Under the pieces are notes generated by a model that did no database searches, was not told where the DNA came from, and saw only the letters and a program-made list of their open reading frames with translations. Made by a program: the position numbers and the translations under genes. A DNA stretch of 64,000 nt from Sarcocystis neurona (taxonomy: Eukaryota > Apicomplexa > Conoidasida > Eucoccidiorida > Sarcocystidae). This document shows, one piece after another, positions 61,200 through 64,000 of the stretch. Where the stretch lies: NCBI GenBank assembly GCA_000727475.1, contig KL647298.1:641151-705150 (forward strand). Reading direction: 5' to 3'. Numbering within the stretch: position 1 is the stretch's first letter; every line of letters begins with the position of its first letter.

Positions 61200-64000
61200 C
61201 TGGTCCGTGCCATGCCGCATGGGGTGTATGTGCACTGCCGGGAACCTCAAGTTCGGTAGGATCCTCTTCACTCTTGTACAGTAGATTACATTCGCTATCG
61301 GCAAGGCGTTCTGGATTATACGTGGGTATAATATACGGCAGACCTGAACAGACGCACTACGCACTGTCTTTGTCATTCGTGCATACGCGGTACCTCACGT
61401 TGTGCGTGGGTTTTAAAGTTCCACACAAACCTGTACTGGGCTATACACCGTACAGCTACAAGGTGATACATCGGTGTCTACGAGTCTTTCCCGTGAACGT
61501 AGATCGCGCGTACAAAAATGTAGCTCTCCTTGTAACTCTAGCGCACGGAAAACTGCTTATGGAGTCCTTCATGTACACCTGTCCGCGTGTAAACATTACG
61601 GTATGAAAAGTATGTGTATTCATCTATGTAGATATCTAAATGTAGGATCTTACAGAGAGGAGTTCACGCACGAAAGTGACAGCATGTCTCTCTGGCAGAA
61701 TGTGCGCAGGGAGAGATATTCCGAAAAGTGCAGATGAGACGCACCAGGTCCTCTGCTTGATGCAACTACTTCCACCCACACAGTCGTGCTGACAGAGGTC
61801 TATATACCGGTAGACGTACGAAGGTGATCAGATATACTTGTGTGCACATCTATGGTGATGTGCAAATAGACATATACATATATATATATGTACGTGTGCA
61901 TGCATCTATTAGCGTATCAATACACGTCAGCATGGATCTTACGCTAGTCGGAGGCAGTCACGGCACGTGTGCAGTAGTAGCAGCTCCGTGTAGGCGCGTG
62001 TGAAAGATGTTGACGTGAGCGCGCGTTTTTTGGCACAGGGAATATGTCGACGTTCGAGAGATCAATTTATGATAGAAATAAGGCACCCCCTGCGTGAAAA
62101 CGCATCTGCTGGGGAAAACCCTGCCCAGATGATATACAGACATGCTTATATACATGTGTTCCTGTGGGCACCCGTGTACGGAGACGTAGAGAAGCGAAAA
62201 TTGTCGAGCTACGCACGCACGTAACTCGCTTCCGGTCAAAAACCTCGTAGCCGCGCAGCAGCCTGCCTCTCTCCCGACGCCATACATGGCGGCAACGTCG
62301 ATGATGATGGAGCTCCTGTACACGGCAGAAACGCCTGCCGTCGTATAGCAGCTTCGGTACACTCCCTGTCTCTCGCTCTTTCGTGGGAAGCAGCTCCCGC
62401 TGTAGCACGAGCGCTGCAGTAGTCACCCTGAGGGCAAGCTACGGAATGCACGCGGGGAGAGTACCCTCTAATCTCTCTCTCTTACCGCAGCAGAAATGCA
62501 TAGACGAAGAAAACTGCTGTCTGGGTTAAACTGTCGCGTCGCTTTGTGTACACGAGAAACACTTTCTTCATGGAAAATTTCCCCTACGAAGATGCAGGTG
62601 CCTTTTTGCTGTCAACTAACTCCCGCACGCGTTTGAGGAGATCAGGCCACTGTCGCTCAGGATGTTACGCCTGCACAAAGGAAAGGTGCGCGTCTGCCTG
62701 GAGCCCGTGGAGGTGTTTATGGGAAGGGTGTTTCTCTTCGTGTCTTGTGTCGCTCCGTGTGCACGTGGCTAGCGTTGCCTCACCAGGTCAGCTAACCCGA
62801 AGAAAACACGTATTTCTCGCTGCTCCGATGCATCCACACAAAACACATTCTGTGCATTGAAGTGACAACGCCGTCATCACGCGAGAGCGGCTGGACACAC
62901 GCCAGCGCCTCAGGAAGTAACCTTCAACTAAAATCCGAACTGTGAACACGCGGCGAAGGCACGCGTGTGCGTGTACGCACCAGCGCTTGCGGTGGCGCGT
63001 GGATGAGCGTGAACGACAGGGTCTGTGTGCATGCAGGAGGTAGAGTGTGTGAACGGATGCGCCACATTTGCGCGTCGGTATGAAACGCGCACGAAAGGTA
63101 CACACACACACACATTCATACAGCAGTCCCTCAACCGCGGAAAAGCGGCATCCCTATGAGAAAATCCAGACGTCAGCGCGCCTGCCGCACATGCATGTGG
63201 TGCACGTCGTGAGCGGGCGTGCGCCGCATGGGCTGGCGTGTGCGTACAGCCGCTGGGGCTCGTCTATTGAGGATCTCGGGTGGAGCTACGACAACCACGT
63301 ACTTGATTTGCTTGTCTTCCCCACATAAGCCTACGCATAGGCCCGTGTATTACGCATGCAGCCTTGCATGGTGCGTCCGTATATCCCTGGTCACTCGTGT
63401 AGCGCGAGCTCATCCGTTTTCGGCTGGATACTGCGAACGAAGCAAAGAGTTCATCCCCTGAGTCAGATGGGCTCTTCTATTAAACACAACCTCAGGAGAG
63501 CAATTAATCAAGCTACTTGGGTGTCTACTGCATGTAAACACGCAGCGGCGTCCTCACAGTTCTAGTGCTGGCTCCTGCATTAGCCTGCTGCCCGCTTAGC
63601 CGGCGGTCAAGACGCATCGCTAGACGTTTCCTTATCCCTCACCGGAGGTGCGACTTCGTTTCCTCGAGTGTTTGCATGCCACATACGTGAGCAAGAAACA
63701 CCGCTTCGCAGTCGTCCCTCCACCGCACGCGTGCGATTATGCGTACTGCGTTTTTGAGGAAAGAATGGAAAGTGCATGTGGGCAGCGGATGAGTCCTGAC
63801 GTGGAAGGAAGCGGCGTTGACGCTCCGCATATGCGTGCGTGAGGCGGGTTCGGCTGGCAAGAAGTGTACTTGCACGCAGCGAACATATCTATGTATACAC
63901 GTATAAGCCTGTCTGCAGCCCTAGTTGACGGGTGCCGAGGTACTGTACACGGTATGTCTGCGGAACTCTCTTTCACATGAGGTGTATTTAGCAGGATAAG
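61200..64000. other. Unassigned right end
   Basis: Mixed sequence without triplet tracts, with a short TA run at about 61,876. Open frames such as 61,085-61,606 (+), 63,068-63,328 (+) and 63,639-63,875 (minus) have no family match or paired splice phases. I see no supportable gene. Confidence 0.4.

Noticed and set aside
1..64000. Telomere-like TTTAGGG arrays, tRNA or rRNA genes
   Set aside because: I looked for these by eye and saw no TTTAGGG arrays, no complete tRNA with matching arms and no rRNA-like stretch. A tRNA scan and rRNA search would settle it.

Overview
The window looks like nuclear DNA of a coccidian apicomplexan, most likely an Eimeria species. The reasons are very long CAG/CTG triplet tracts that encode runs of Ala, Gln and Ser, intron-rich genes with GT-AG borders, TA-rich and CT-rich microsatellites, many TGCATGC palindromes, and alternating repeat-rich (R) and repeat-poor (P) blocks as described for Eimeria tenella chromosomes. 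No bacterial, viral, tRNA, rRNA or CRISPR feature was recognised. Gene models below were built by hand, from reading frames joined at splice sites where both the phase and a known protein family agree.

Layout. (1) About 1-10.7 kb, + strand, repeat-rich: a protein arginine methyltransferase-like gene. Its SAM-binding motif I is split from the following strand by a 2.7 kb intron full of CTG repeats and a roughly 140-bp CT/TA minisatellite. The 5' end lies outside the window. (2) About 12.1-15.3 kb, + strand: a large Ser/Ala/Glu-rich exon whose last residues, with a doubtful second exon, faintly resemble TAF1 (TFIID). (3) About 15.5-34.5 kb: a P block without CAG tracts. It holds a two-exon minus-strand gene for a CCDC103-type dynein attachment factor (19,858-22,245), a single-exon minus-strand secreted coiled-coil protein (28,127-29,221), and weaker spliced candidates near 25 and 31.5 kb. 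(4) About 35.5-56.6 kb, minus strand, repeat-rich: one 21-kb gene of at least 14 exons for a patatin-like lipase of the SDP1/Tgl3-5 type (DUF3336 plus patatin), preceded by a low-complexity and membrane region of about 1,800 residues. The catalytic Ser and Asp are both present. (5) About 56.6-64 kb: a cluster of GTGTAC/GTACAC palindromes upstream of the lipase, then CAG-rich and CTG-rich blocks with only tentative exons, then unassigned sequence.

The genes do not form a pathway. They suggest ordinary coccidian functions: arginine methylation, neutral lipid or phospholipid hydrolysis, assembly of dynein arms in flagellated microgametes, and a secreted protein. The most notable structural trend is that sense-strand CAG tracts lie mainly in exons and sense-strand CTG tracts mainly in introns, often running close to the acceptor AG.
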